NCBI GenBank assembly: GCA_036265385.1
Contig: DATAPD010000009.1
Location: 1-64,000 of the forward strand
Length of the DNA: 64,000 nucleotides
Direction: 5' to 3'
Origin: DATAPD01 sp036265385
GTDB lineage: Bacteria; Acidobacteriota; Terriglobia; Terriglobales; Acidobacteriaceae
The position numbers and the translations under genes are program-made. Shown here piece by piece: positions 43,960-53,246 of the stretch. The notes below the pieces were generated by a model. The model made no database searches, was not told where the DNA came from, and worked only from the letters and a program-made list of their open reading frames with translations. Position 1 is the stretch's first letter. Each line of letters begins with the position of its first letter.

Positions 43960-45498
43960 ATGGCCGATAAGAACAATCCATATCGTGGGCTCCGTGCTGA
44001 GCAAACATTCGCGCAGTTGCAGTCCCAAACGCGACGCCACTTCCTGCAAACGCTCGGTGGCGGTCTCGGTTCGATGTTCCTTGGCTCGATGGTGTCATTC
44101 CAGCCTGCCACCGCAGCGAATGTCGAGCGCGATATCGATGGAGAACCGCGGCTTGATTTCAGGCGCGATCCAAGAAGTCCACTCTCGGCTTTACCACCAC
44201 AATTTGCCGCGCGCGCCAAGCGGGTTATCTACCTGCACATGGCCGGAGCTCCCAGCCAGCTGGAGCTTTTCGAATACAAGCCCGAGTTGGTTAAGCTGGA
44301 TGGTCAGGATTGTCCGCAGTCTTTGCTCGCTGGGAAGCGTTTTGCTTTCATTACCGGCGTGCCGAAGCTGATGGGGCCGCAGTATCCGTTTCACCAAACC
44401 GGTGAGAGCGGGCATTGGATCTCCGATCGTCTGCCTCATCTTGAGAAGCATCTGGACGAATTGTGCTTCATCAAGTCCATGCGAACGGACCAGTTCAACC
44501 ATGCGCCGGCGCAATTGCTGGTGCAAACGGGTAATGCACGTTTGGGTTATCCATCACTGGGTTCTTGGGTTGTGTACGGATTGGGAACCGAAAACCAAAA
44601 TCTGCCAGGATTCATCGTGCTGATTTCTGGCGGCAATATTCCGGATGGCGGCAAGCAATTGTGGGGAACGGGATTTCTTCCCAGCGTTTACCAGGGAGTG
44701 CAATGCCGCTCGCATGGTGAGCCTGTGTTGTACCTGAAAAGTCCGAAGGGCGTGAGTGTCTCAGAGCGTCGCAATGTTCTGAACGCGATCGATGAACTTA
44801 ATCAGCAGCATTATGCCGAATTCGGCAATCCCGAAACGGTGACGCGCATCGCTCAGTATGAGATGTCTTTCCGCATGCAGATGGATGCGACTGATGCGAT
44901 GGATATCCACAAAGAACCGGAAGCGGTCCGGGCAAGATATGGGTCGAAAGTAGGCGAAGGAAGTTTCGCGAACAATTGCCTTGTCGCTCGACGATTGGCT
45001 GAGCGTGGTGTGAGGTTCATTCAGCTTTATCACTGGGGGTGGGACAGTCACGGATCGAACGCTGGCGATTCTCTCAATTTCGGATTTGTGAAGCGTTGCG
45101 CGGAAGTTGATCAACCAATCGCCGCATTGCTGTCCGATCTGAAAGAGCGCGGCATGCTCGATGACACGCTCATCGTGTGGGGCGGCGAATTCGGCCGCAC
45201 GTCCATGCGTGAGAATCGAAGTGGGCAGGTCACCAAATTCACGGGTCGAGACCACCATCCGGGTGCGTTCACGATCTGGATGGCCGGAGGGGGCGTGAAG
45301 CCCGGGATGACCCATGGCCAAACCGACGATCTGGGCTACGAAATCGTAAAAGATCCAGTCGAAGTTCGAGACCTTCACGCAACCATGCTTTATCTGCTGG
45401 GCTTTGATCATCGCAGGCTGAACTATTCGTTTCAAGGACTCGATCAGAAACTCACAAGTGTCAAACCGGCGCGCGTTGTCGCGGAGGTCGTGGCGTGA
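43960..45498 (+). CDS. Tat-exported DUF1501 protein
   Basis: A 512-residue protein with a Tat-type signal (RRHFLQTLGGGLGSMF at residues 27-42) and a DUF1501 fold related to sulfatases/alkaline phosphatases. Recognisable blocks include AKRVIYLHMAGAPSQLELF, WGWDSHGSNAGD, and the late LIVWGGEFGRTSM and GRDHHPGAF. DUF1501 and DUF1553 proteins are almost always paired; the partnership is known, the substrate is not. It begins 2 bases after the PSD1 stop, and the DUF2231-cytochrome gene follows 40 bases later, so one operon is likely. Confidence 0.9.
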   Translation: MADKNNPYRGLRAEQTFAQLQSQTRRHFLQTLGGGLGSMFLGSMVSFQPATAANVERDIDGEPRLDFRRDPRSPLSALPPQFAARAKRVIYLHMAGAPSQLELFEYKPELVKLDGQDCPQSLLAGKRFAFITGVPKLMGPQYPFHQTGESGHWISDRLPHLEKHLDELCFIKSMRTDQFNHAPAQLLVQTGNARLGYPSLGSWVVYGLGTENQNLPGFIVLISGGNIPDGGKQLWGTGFLPSVYQGVQCRSHGEPVLYLKSPKGVSVSERRNVLNAIDELNQQHYAEFGNPETVTRIAQYEMSFRMQMDATDAMDIHKEPEAVRARYGSKVGEGSFANNCLVARRLAERGVRFIQLYHWGWDSHGSNAGDSLNFGFVKRCAEVDQPIAALLSDLKERGMLDDTLIVWGGEFGRTSMRENRSGQVTKFTGRDHHPGAFTIWMAGGGVKPGMTHGQTDDLGYEIVKDPVEVRDLHATMLYLLGFDHRRLNYSFQGLDQKLTSVKPARVVAEVVA

Positions 45499-45538
45499 GC
45501 TTTCGACAACTCCGTTCGAGGCGGAGAACCCTCCTCAC

Positions 45539-47002
45539 ATGATCGAGCTCGTTCGCGGCGCTTCGGGCCGCTCGCGCTTTGGGCTAATCGCGCTCATTTC
45601 AATCTTGGTGCTATTTGCCCTTTTGCTCTTCGCCCCGCCGGACGGAAATGAGCGAGCGCAACTATGGCAATTTGTCGGGCGTTTCCATCCTTTATCTGTT
45701 CACCTCCCAATCGCGCTTCTGATCATCGTTCCACTGTTCGAATTTGCTGGCCGGAATCGTTTCTCATATCTGTTGCCAGCAGTCGATTTTTTGTTGGGGC
45801 TCGCAGTCTGCGCTGCCATAGCCGCCGCCTACCTCGGATGGTCTCTTGGGCGCAGTGGAGCGTATTCGGGTCCCCTAATTACCCAACACATGTGGGGTGG
45901 AGCTTTCGTTGCGTGCGCTGCCTGGGCGTGCTGGTTTCTTCGCGAGCACCCCAACCCTCAAGTTCGGCGGTCTTACTTATTCGTGCTAGTCGCTTCTGTG
46001 GCGCTCGTATCATTCACAGGCTACCGAGGGGGACAACTTTCCCAGGGAGAAGCTCACCTAACGGAATTCATGCCTGAACCTCTGGCTGGAATTCTTGGTG
46101 TTGGAGCTTCAGGTGATCCGCCGGCAAACTCTCCCAATGGCGGCCCGAACACTTTTTATGGTGCTCGCGTTCAACCCGTCTTTTCACGGCAATGTGTCAC
46201 GTGCCATGGACGGAGTAAGCACAAATCCAATCTCAGGCTGGACAGTTACGAAGCCGCCCTGCGAGGTGGTAAGCACGGCGCCGTGATTAAAGCTGGAGAT
46301 CCGAAGACGAGCGAGCTCTTTCATCGCATTACCCTCCCCTCCTCCGATGATGACTTCATGCCAGCGGACAAGAAGCGGCCAGTCTCCGCGGCCGATGTGA
46401 AGTTGATTGAAATGTGGATCGCTTCCGGTGCATCCGGAACAATCGCAGCGGACGCGATCAAAGATGTACCGACGACATCAACGCCAGTCGTTGCGGAAGT
46501 GACGTTCAAGGAAATCGATCTGGACGCGGTTGCTAAGGAACGGGGCAGCCTGGCCCAACAGGTGGCGGAAATTCAGAAGCGTTTTCCGAACGTGCTCGAT
46601 TATGAATCGCGAGGATCAGCAGACCTGGTAGTCAATGCAGCATGGATGGGACCGAAATTCGGAGATGCAGAATTAGCGGCACTGGCCCCAGTAAATGAGC
46701 GGATCGTGCTGGCTGATTTTTCGAGTACTGGGATCACCGACAAATCCGCCAATGCTATCGCCGCCATGAAGCATGTACGGACGCTGCGTCTCATGCACAC
46801 CAAAATCTCCGACTCAACTCTGCAAGCAATCCGCTCGCTCGATCAGCTCGAGACTGTCAGTCTCTTTGGCACGAACATCACTCCGACCGGTTTAGCCAAT
46901 CTGACTCAACTGCACAAATTACAACGAATCTATGCGGGTGGGCAGAAAGTCGCCGCGACTTCACCTGTGCCAGCAGAACTCAAAGATAAGCTGGTTTTCT
47001 GA
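45539..47002 (+). CDS. DUF2231 membrane protein with cytochrome c and leucine-rich domain
   Basis: A 487-residue protein. About five helices (14-32, 53-70, 78-100, 117-133, 147-161) form a DUF2231-like membrane part (RFHPLSVHLPIALLI). A PSCyt1-type heme site CVTCH (219-223) follows, then DDDFMPADKKRPVSAADVKLI, and a C-terminal leucine-rich repeat-like region (DSTLQAIRSLDQLETVSLFGTNITPTGL). It probably passes electrons or anchors the complex at the inner membrane. ATG 45539 is preferred to an upstream GTG (45458) inside the DUF1501 gene. It is the last plus-strand gene of the cluster. Confidence 0.82.
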   Translation: MIELVRGASGRSRFGLIALISILVLFALLLFAPPDGNERAQLWQFVGRFHPLSVHLPIALLIIVPLFEFAGRNRFSYLLPAVDFLLGLAVCAAIAAAYLGWSLGRSGAYSGPLITQHMWGGAFVACAAWACWFLREHPNPQVRRSYLFVLVASVALVSFTGYRGGQLSQGEAHLTEFMPEPLAGILGVGASGDPPANSPNGGPNTFYGARVQPVFSRQCVTCHGRSKHKSNLRLDSYEAALRGGKHGAVIKAGDPKTSELFHRITLPSSDDDFMPADKKRPVSAADVKLIEMWIASGASGTIAADAIKDVPTTSTPVVAEVTFKEIDLDAVAKERGSLAQQVAEIQKRFPNVLDYESRGSADLVVNAAWMGPKFGDAELAALAPVNERIVLADFSSTGITDKSANAIAAMKHVRTLRLMHTKISDSTLQAIRSLDQLETVSLFGTNITPTGLANLTQLHKLQRIYAGGQKVAATSPVPAELKDKLVF

Positions 47003-47048
47003 AGTGGGCTCCGGCGATTCTCATTCAATGAGGAAGGATGTCCGCCCG

Positions 47049-48548
47049 TCATCCAAGTTCGCGAACGGCCTCGCCAGCTCCGCTCAAATTTGGCAGTCTC
47101 ATTTCTGAATACTTTCGTGAGAGGATAAGACCCGGCGCACCCGCCCGGAATGCAGCTTGGACCGCATGTTTCACACTTTGTGGCGTGCACTTGCTGGCGT
47201 TTTTCGTTTCCGTCGGAATGTCGATATCGATGCCGGGCCAGATCAACGTCTTCGTTCCGGCCACTCCGTCGAGCGCGCGCTTCGTCTCCCGATATACGTA
47301 ATCCGATGAAAGTCCCGTGTGAGGTATCTGTTCGTAGCTGCCTTCCTTGAAATTCATGACCTCGTAGTCGAAATCCAGAAGGCTCTGCTTAGAGAGATCC
47401 CCGCAGAGCGTCGATCCAATGTTGTTGACGTAAAGTGACATTCGCTCGCCGCCGCAATTGTTGTACATCACGATTTTAATGAAGTCCGAGTAGTTCGAGA
47501 GCTCGTGTAGGTCCTGCTCAGCGCGATAAATAGGGTTAAAAGAGTTGTTATGCCAGATGTGCCATCCCACTGGAACATTTGGATTGGCTGCCTTCACTGT
47601 CTTGTAGATAGCCGCATACGTTTCACGAAGGCTGTCCGTCCAGAGCATTTCCCACGCTGCAAGTTCCGGGTACCGCAACAGGATTCGCCAGAATTGCACG
47701 TAGTAGCCATCGACTGGTCGCTTTCCATTTCGCGACGCTCGCACAAACTTTTCTAGCTCCAAAAAGCCTTCCCGAGCTCGTTCCACGTTGATGCCGCGCT
47801 GCTTGGCTTTGCTCTGGCAGAATTCACAGAAGCACGTTACCTCGCCCGGATCGACCGGCGGTGTGTCGTGGGTTGCTCCCAGGCTGTCGCAAAGCGCACC
47901 CTGACGTTCCGATCCCCACATGATTCCGTCCACTTCATACGAGCGGGTATAGTCTTCGACGAGACCAGTCAGGAAATTTCGATACTCGGGGTTGTTGACA
48001 CACAGCGTCTCAGCATTCCGCCCGTGTAAGTCACGTTCCTGCAATTTCTGAATGTTGGGCAGATCGCTACGAAACACGTCCTCGAGCCAGCAGATTACTT
48101 TCATGTTGCGCTTCTTCGCGGCTGGTAGAACCTCGGCGAGAATGTCTAGATTTCCATGATCTGGCGCGCGCGTCTCTTTCAGGACCGTGTTCTTGTAAAA
48201 CTCTGGATGCGGCATCGCGAAATTTCCGCCATGAAAATTCAAGTCGTACTCTTGTTTTCCATGGTCAGGCAACGGCTGGCCCGGAATTTGCCGGCCCGCA
48301 ATGCCACGACCGTACGTAAAGACCGCAAGAAAGAGCGTATTCACAGAGGCCCGCTCCTGCAAGATGTCCAGCACTTTCTCTGTGCCTTCATCCACAAAGG
48401 AAACAGCGCCTATTTGAATTCCGACCGTCTTTGAGGAGACAGCACTCTGGTTGGTTGACGCCTCTGCGGTTGTGGGTATCGCGAATGCGGCTCCTGCGCC
48501 AGCCGCAACTTTCAGAAATTCACGCCGATTGACATCCGATTTCTGCAT
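47049..48548 (-). CDS. Tat-exported glycoside-hydrolase-like protein
   Basis: A 499-residue protein with a Tat signal (NRREFLKVAAGAGAAFA). The mature sequence looks like a TIM-barrel glycosidase: VICWLEDVF, a DGIMWGSERQG strand (possible acid/base Glu), VPVGWHIWHNNS, and TLIWPGIDIDIPTET near the end. A Cys pair CFCEFC near residue 250 is unusual. I cannot assign a GH family. The ATG at 48548 has GGAGGAG seven bases upstream. It converges on the PSCyt cluster and follows a second secreted glycosidase-like gene with 56 bases between. Confidence 0.75.
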   Translation of the reverse strand: MQKSDVNRREFLKVAAGAGAAFAIPTTAEASTNQSAVSSKTVGIQIGAVSFVDEGTEKVLDILQERASVNTLFLAVFTYGRGIAGRQIPGQPLPDHGKQEYDLNFHGGNFAMPHPEFYKNTVLKETRAPDHGNLDILAEVLPAAKKRNMKVICWLEDVFRSDLPNIQKLQERDLHGRNAETLCVNNPEYRNFLTGLVEDYTRSYEVDGIMWGSERQGALCDSLGATHDTPPVDPGEVTCFCEFCQSKAKQRGINVERAREGFLELEKFVRASRNGKRPVDGYYVQFWRILLRYPELAAWEMLWTDSLRETYAAIYKTVKAANPNVPVGWHIWHNNSFNPIYRAEQDLHELSNYSDFIKIVMYNNCGGERMSLYVNNIGSTLCGDLSKQSLLDFDYEVMNFKEGSYEQIPHTGLSSDYVYRETKRALDGVAGTKTLIWPGIDIDIPTETKNASKCTPQSVKHAVQAAFRAGAPGLILSRKYSEMRLPNLSGAGEAVRELG

Positions 48549-48604
48549 GAGGTCACTCCTCCCGCTTACGCGCTTGCTTTCGGATCCTTTGATCCCATTC
48601 GCGC

Positions 48605-50179
48605 TCATACCAACGGCTGGTCCGGGTTGTAGTTATGCCGTAAGGTGAGCGACCCGTCTGGGTTGGTTTTCTGCCTGCACGCCCAACGAACTGGGTAGCG
48701 CACGCCTTTTACTTCCAGTTCGGCTTTCAGTCGCAAGCCTTCCAACTGAGTTCCCGCAGGCAGCATCAACATCGCCTGATGAATGCCCGTCGGCTTGGGA
48801 TAGCCGGCGTCAACGCATCCTGAAGCGCAAGTCTTGTCGCCATTGCCGAGAACACTCAAGCGCAGCACCCCCGGCACGCCGGCGATGCCATCGTTGGCGA
48901 GACCAACAATCAAGCCGGGGGCTCCGTCACGTTTGAAAGCCCATAGGAAGGACGGGCGGACGCGGTAGCCGATCTGACGTGCTATCTGATCAATCGGCTC
49001 TGGATATTTATCGTAGTAACTCAGAATATTTCCGGCAGACTGACTATGCCAGCTCCACAGGGATAGATAGTTCACTCCCACATCTTTCGCGTGCAAAATG
49101 ATTTGCTCGTTGTAGGTGATGCCATCTTCATCGGTACGGAGTTGTTTGGGATCGCCCGTGCTGAAACCAACCTCGCAGATTGCCGCGGTCCAAGGAGGCC
49201 GATTGCTGAGCGCTTCTATCTGCGTGTTCTCAATGAAAATCGTGTCGGTCCGGATCCAGTTCCAGCTGCGGATGGTGCGATCCAGTAGTTCCGCGTTGCC
49301 AACAGAACTGAAGTCGGGCTGGGTGTTGGTCGCTAATGGAGTCTTCGTCCATTGTTGCAACTGCAGTTCGAACATCGCGGCCCATGTCTGCTCCGCCGCT
49401 AAATTACTTGGAAATGGATTGCCCTCAAACGGCCAAGTGTGTCCTTCGCCCCAGAAGCCGTACATAATCGTGTCCACAAATTCGACTTGCGGGTGACCGT
49501 TCAGCTCTGCCGCAAGAAGCTCATTTAACTCACGGAATGCAGCCTGATACGCCGGGTGGTCGTAACGTGGCACGCGATTGTCCTTCCGATAGCGCATCTG
49601 GGCTTGGTCGCCTTTCCACTCGCCCTTAAGCTTTACGTAAGGAACCTTTTCGAGCAGGAAGTCCGGCATGCCTGGCTCAGGCGTGTCGGGATTCTCTAAC
49701 ATGACCCGAAAGCCAATCCGCTTGTCATAACGGCGCGCCAGATCGAAGGTGATCTTCCACCACTCCGGGAATTCAAGCCGGCCCGGCTTCTTCTGCACGT
49801 CGCGCCAATTTGGACGAATGTAGATCTTTTGCGCGAACGGCAGCTTGATCAAATCTTCTAGCGTTTGTTCAGTAGTCTGCCCCTGCACGCGAAGCAGGCC
49901 AGTGTCGTCGGACGCATAGACAATGAGTCCCATCCCATAGTTATTGACGATGTCTTTGGAAGGTGTCGTCACCATCCAGACGTCGCTCTCCGGTACGACT
50001 GGATTCGAGCCATATTGCGGAAATGGCCCCTGATACAGCCGATCACGAACGACAGGTCCCGCTCCCCAGTCGAAGTTTTCCCAGTTGTGTTCGGGAGTGG
50101 GCGACTGAGCCGTCGCCTTGTCAAATCCAAGAGTCAGTCCTGTTGCAGTGGCGAGCTTGAGTAAGGTGCGTCGATTCAT
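48605..50179 (-). CDS. Secreted glycoside-hydrolase-like protein
   Basis: A 524-residue exported protein: N-terminal signal with MNRRTLLKLATATGLTLG (Tat-like RR), cleaved near ATAQ. The catalytic-like barrel includes IYIRPNWRDVQKKPGRLEFPEWWKI, IGFRVMLENPDTPEPG, a DTIMYGFWGEGHTWPF block with candidate acid Glu, and TAAICEVGFSTGDP. The C-terminal 110 residues look like a beta-sandwich with an intra-domain Cys pair (CASGC). Likely a polysaccharide-degrading enzyme of undetermined family. ATG 50179 has GGAG five bases before it. It is the first gene of a two-gene minus-strand unit. Confidence 0.75.
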   Translation of the reverse strand: MNRRTLLKLATATGLTLGFDKATAQSPTPEHNWENFDWGAGPVVRDRLYQGPFPQYGSNPVVPESDVWMVTTPSKDIVNNYGMGLIVYASDDTGLLRVQGQTTEQTLEDLIKLPFAQKIYIRPNWRDVQKKPGRLEFPEWWKITFDLARRYDKRIGFRVMLENPDTPEPGMPDFLLEKVPYVKLKGEWKGDQAQMRYRKDNRVPRYDHPAYQAAFRELNELLAAELNGHPQVEFVDTIMYGFWGEGHTWPFEGNPFPSNLAAEQTWAAMFELQLQQWTKTPLATNTQPDFSSVGNAELLDRTIRSWNWIRTDTIFIENTQIEALSNRPPWTAAICEVGFSTGDPKQLRTDEDGITYNEQIILHAKDVGVNYLSLWSWHSQSAGNILSYYDKYPEPIDQIARQIGYRVRPSFLWAFKRDGAPGLIVGLANDGIAGVPGVLRLSVLGNGDKTCASGCVDAGYPKPTGIHQAMLMLPAGTQLEGLRLKAELEVKGVRYPVRWACRQKTNPDGSLTLRHNYNPDQPLV

Positions 50180-50453
50180 GAGAGCTCCGGCATGAAAAGA
50201 TTTGAGTCCTTCGACGTCCAGCTTCCGCGCCATCATACATCAACACGAAAGAGAACGAATGAAAGCGAAATCATTCGCAATCTATTTCATTTTGCTATTC
50301 GGTCGGATTTGGTTTGGGCCAAGATTTCGGAGCGGCGGTCGTTTTCCAGAAACTGCATCTCAGCATTTTTGCGAAATGGTCTGTCGAAATGCCCCCTGTC
50401 CACACGTCATACGTTTAGGTGGTGTGCAAAACTGATTCTTAAAGGAGCACGTG

Positions 50454-50816
50454 ATGCAATTCGCACTTTTGATCTACGAATCGCAAGAGGCCTTCGCTTC
50501 CCGGAAGAGTGATGATTCCTACACGGGCGCCTGGCGTGCCTATCACAAGGCCATCGTAGAGGCGGGCATTTTCGTAGGCGGCGATCCACTCGAACTGCCC
50601 GAAACCGGAACCACGATCAGGATCCGCGACGGAAACCGGCGCGTGCAGGATGGCCCTTATGCCGACGCCAAAGAACAGCTGGGAGGTTTTACCATTCTTG
50701 AATTGCCTTCCCTGGACGAAGCATTGCAGTGGGCAGCCCGTTGTCCGGCAGCCTCGTACGGCGCGGTCGAAGTGCGGCCGCTTGCCCCAAAAACCAAGCA
50801 GCGGATCGTGGAATGA
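50454..50816 (+). CDS. YCII/DGPF domain protein
   Basis: A 120-residue protein of the YCII-related DGPF family: MQFALLIYESQEAF at the start, RDGNRRVQDGPYADAKEQLGGF containing the DGP motif, and a helix with DEALQWAARCP. These dimeric ferredoxin-like proteins are linked to ECF42 sigma factors, where a regulatory role is suspected but not proven. ATG 50454 has AAGGAG six bases upstream. Its stop overlaps the sigma factor start (ATGA). Confidence 0.9.
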   Translation: MQFALLIYESQEAFASRKSDDSYTGAWRAYHKAIVEAGIFVGGDPLELPETGTTIRIRDGNRRVQDGPYADAKEQLGGFTILELPSLDEALQWAARCPAASYGAVEVRPLAPKTKQRIVE

Positions 50817-52042
50817 GCGAAGTTGAAGATGACGTTAGTCGCACGGTCGAGAGGGTCGCGCGCGAATCTTATGGGCGGCTGGTCGCCTATCTTTCGGTGC
50901 ACACTCGCGATTTGGCGGGCGCCGAAGACGCCTTGAGTGAAGCATTAGTGAAAGCATTGACCACCTGGCCACGCGATGGCATGCCGCAGAATCCGGAAGC
51001 TTGGTTACTCACTACTGCACGACATTCGCTCATCGACTTTTTTCGTCATCAGGATGTAGCGTCAGCTAGCGAATCTGACCTCCTGCTCTTTGGGCGAAAG
51101 ACATCGGAAACACCAATGGAAACAGACTATCCGGACGAACGCCTGAAACTGCTATTCGTCTGCGCGCATCCCTCAATCGATCCGACTATGCACACGCCGC
51201 TCATGCTGCAAGCTGTCCTGGGACTCGATGCAGTTCGCATTGGCGGCGCTTTCCTCGTGTCACCCAAGACTATGGGACAGCGTCTGGTGCGTGCAAAGAC
51301 CAAGATTCGGGATGGAGGCATTCGGTTTGAAGTGCCGGAAAAAAGCCAGCTGCCGCAAAGGCTGGATGCGGTGCTCGAAGCGATTTATGCGACTTTCGGA
51401 ATTGGCTGGGACGATTTAGTTGGCGCCGATCAACGCGGACGCGGCCTCGCCGAAGAAGCTATCTGGCTTGCCCGAGTACTTCTCCAACTCATGCCTAACG
51501 AACCAGAGATTCAAGGGCTGTTGGCTCTCATGCTGCACTGTGAAGCGCGACGGCCCGCCCGGCGCGCCCCGGACGGACGTTATATTCCTCTTTCCGAGCA
51601 GGATCCGCGGCTTTGGTCGTCTTCTTTGATGGAAGAGGCGGAACAACTTCTTGCGGAGGCGTCCACGCACAAAAAACCCGGACGCTTTCAACTGGAAGCT
51701 GCGATTCAGTCCGTACATGCTGAGCGGCGACACACAGGCCGAATTGAATGGACGGTGATCTCGCAGTTCTACGAACAACTGAGCCGCATGGGCCCGAATA
51801 TCGGATGCCGAACCGCCTATGCCGCTGCTCTCGGGGAGTCAGATCAAGTGGAACATGGATTGGAAGTTCTCAATGCAATAGACATGAAGGAGGTCGTTTC
51901 TTACCAACCGTATTGGGCTGTCCGCGCTCACCTGTTACAGCGCATAGGAAGAACTGCTGACGCGTCAAAGGCTTACGACCAGGCAATTGGCCTTTCGGAA
52001 GATCCGTCGATACGAGCATTTCTCCTCAAAAAGAAGGAATAA
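50813..52042 (+). CDS. ECF42-type RNA polymerase sigma factor
   Basis: A 409-residue extracytoplasmic function sigma factor. The sigma2 region (residues 8-80: SYGRLVAYLSVHTRDLAGAEDALSEAL, NPEAWLLTTARHSLID) is followed by a sigma4 region (LLQAVLGLDAVRIGGAFLVS, MGQRLVRAKTKIR). A long C-terminal extension of about 200 residues then carries the conserved DDLVGADQRGRGLAEEAIWLAR, RIEWTVISQFYEQL and a TPR-like end. This matches the ECF42 group, in which the C-terminal domain is needed for activity. It overlaps the DGPF gene, its usual partner. No classical anti-sigma factor is present. Confidence 0.92.
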   Translation: MSEVEDDVSRTVERVARESYGRLVAYLSVHTRDLAGAEDALSEALVKALTTWPRDGMPQNPEAWLLTTARHSLIDFFRHQDVASASESDLLLFGRKTSETPMETDYPDERLKLLFVCAHPSIDPTMHTPLMLQAVLGLDAVRIGGAFLVSPKTMGQRLVRAKTKIRDGGIRFEVPEKSQLPQRLDAVLEAIYATFGIGWDDLVGADQRGRGLAEEAIWLARVLLQLMPNEPEIQGLLALMLHCEARRPARRAPDGRYIPLSEQDPRLWSSSLMEEAEQLLAEASTHKKPGRFQLEAAIQSVHAERRHTGRIEWTVISQFYEQLSRMGPNIGCRTAYAAALGESDQVEHGLEVLNAIDMKEVVSYQPYWAVRAHLLQRIGRTADASKAYDQAIGLSEDPSIRAFLLKKKE

Positions 52043-52128
52043 GTTTTTTTGGTCCTTGTCGAAATCAACCCAGCCCACACGTCATCTCTATAGAAGCGCA
52101 AATACAACTTCGTACTTAGGGGTGAACG

Positions 52129-52281
52129 ATGTGCCCATTCTGTTTCGGAACTCTAGGAGTGGTCCTGGTGAGCACGGTTTCAACCGGCGGGGTGGCCGCT
52201 CTTGCTGTGAAAATCTATCGCACTAGGGATCACCCTGCGGAAACGATTTCAAACGCAAATCAAAAGGCTAAGAGGAAGTAA
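52129..52281 (+). CDS. CPxC microprotein with one membrane segment
   Basis: A 50-residue product: MCPFCFGTLG, with a CPxC pair, then a hydrophobic Gly/Ser-rich helix (about 8-30), and a Lys/Arg-rich tail. AGGGG lies ten bases before ATG 52129. Similar MCPxC-type microproteins with a TSTGG-like turn occur beside ECF42/DUF899 genes in other bacteria to my recollection, but this was not searched. It lies between the sigma factor and the DUF899 gene on the same strand. The CPxC pair suggests redox or metal binding at the membrane. Confidence 0.6.
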   Translation: MCPFCFGTLGVVLVSTVSTGGVAALAVKIYRTRDHPAETISNANQKAKRK

Positions 52282-52352
52282 CAGCCGGACGCATCAGTCG
52301 TTCGGAGCGACTAATCTCAATCTGTTCTCAAAAAATGCATAAGGAGAGTGAC

Positions 52353-53135
52353 ATGGCAAACAAAGAAAAAGAAGCGACGATGAAGACACCCTCGATCGTC
52401 TCCGAGCAGGAATGGAAGGCCGCACGAGAGCAGTTCCTCGTGAAGGAGAAGGCTTTCACCCGGTCCCGTGATGCGTTAGCTGCTGAGCGTCGACGAATGC
52501 CGTGGATGGCAGTTGAAAAGAAATATGAATTCGAAGGTCCCAATGGGAAGGTGGGCTTGCTCGACCTCTTTGAGGGCCGGAGGCAATTGATTGTTTATCG
52601 CGCCTTCTTCGAGCCTGAAGTATTCGGCTGGCCCGATCACGCATGCCGTGGCTGCTCGTTGGGAGCCGATCAAGTCTCCCACTTATCTCATTTGAACGCT
52701 CGCGAAACCACCCTTGCGTATGCCTCACGCGCGCCGCAGTCGGACATCGTGCGCTTGAAGAAACGGATGGAGTGGGAAATGCCCTGGTACACAATTTTGG
52801 ACAGCTTCGATAAAGACTTTGGCGTGGATGAGTGGCATGGTCACAACGTGTTCTTCCGCGACGGCGACCGCGTATTCCGCACATACTTCATCAACAATCG
52901 CGGCGATGAAGCGATGGGAACAATCTGGAGCTATCTCGACATCACCCCGCTCGGACGTCAGGAGACTTGGGAAGACTCACCCGAGGGATACCCACAGAGT
53001 CAGCCATATAAATGGTGGAATTGGCACGACAACTACAATGCGGAGCCCTCGCCTAATCCGAAGTGGGTCGATATCATCACTGACCCTCAAGCAGCTGCTC
53101 TCCGACGGCGGGACGAGGAGGCGAAAGCAAGCTAA
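52353..53135 (+). CDS. DUF899 domain protein (thioredoxin-like fold)
   Basis: A 260-residue protein typical of DUF899: SEQEWKAAREQFLVKEKAFTR, RRRMPWMAVEKKYEFEGP, the CRGCS pair within ADHACRGCSLGADQ-type context, and DEWHGHNVFFRDGDRVFRTYF. The family has a thioredoxin-like fold and is often found in ECF sigma operons; it is probably a redox or detoxification protein. ATG 52353 (AAGGAG seven bases upstream) is preferred to an earlier ATG at 52335. It ends the ECF42 module. Confidence 0.88.
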   Translation: MANKEKEATMKTPSIVSEQEWKAAREQFLVKEKAFTRSRDALAAERRRMPWMAVEKKYEFEGPNGKVGLLDLFEGRRQLIVYRAFFEPEVFGWPDHACRGCSLGADQVSHLSHLNARETTLAYASRAPQSDIVRLKKRMEWEMPWYTILDSFDKDFGVDEWHGHNVFFRDGDRVFRTYFINNRGDEAMGTIWSYLDITPLGRQETWEDSPEGYPQSQPYKWWNWHDNYNAEPSPNPKWVDIITDPQAAALRRRDEEAKAS

Positions 53136-53246
53136 GACCAAGCGCCCACTTCGTCATTTCGTGTGCACATCTTGTGTGTTCCAAATAAGCTTCCGACAAT
53201 TTCTGGGTTGGATCGGGACCGACAGAGCGCTGAGGTTCAAGCTATC

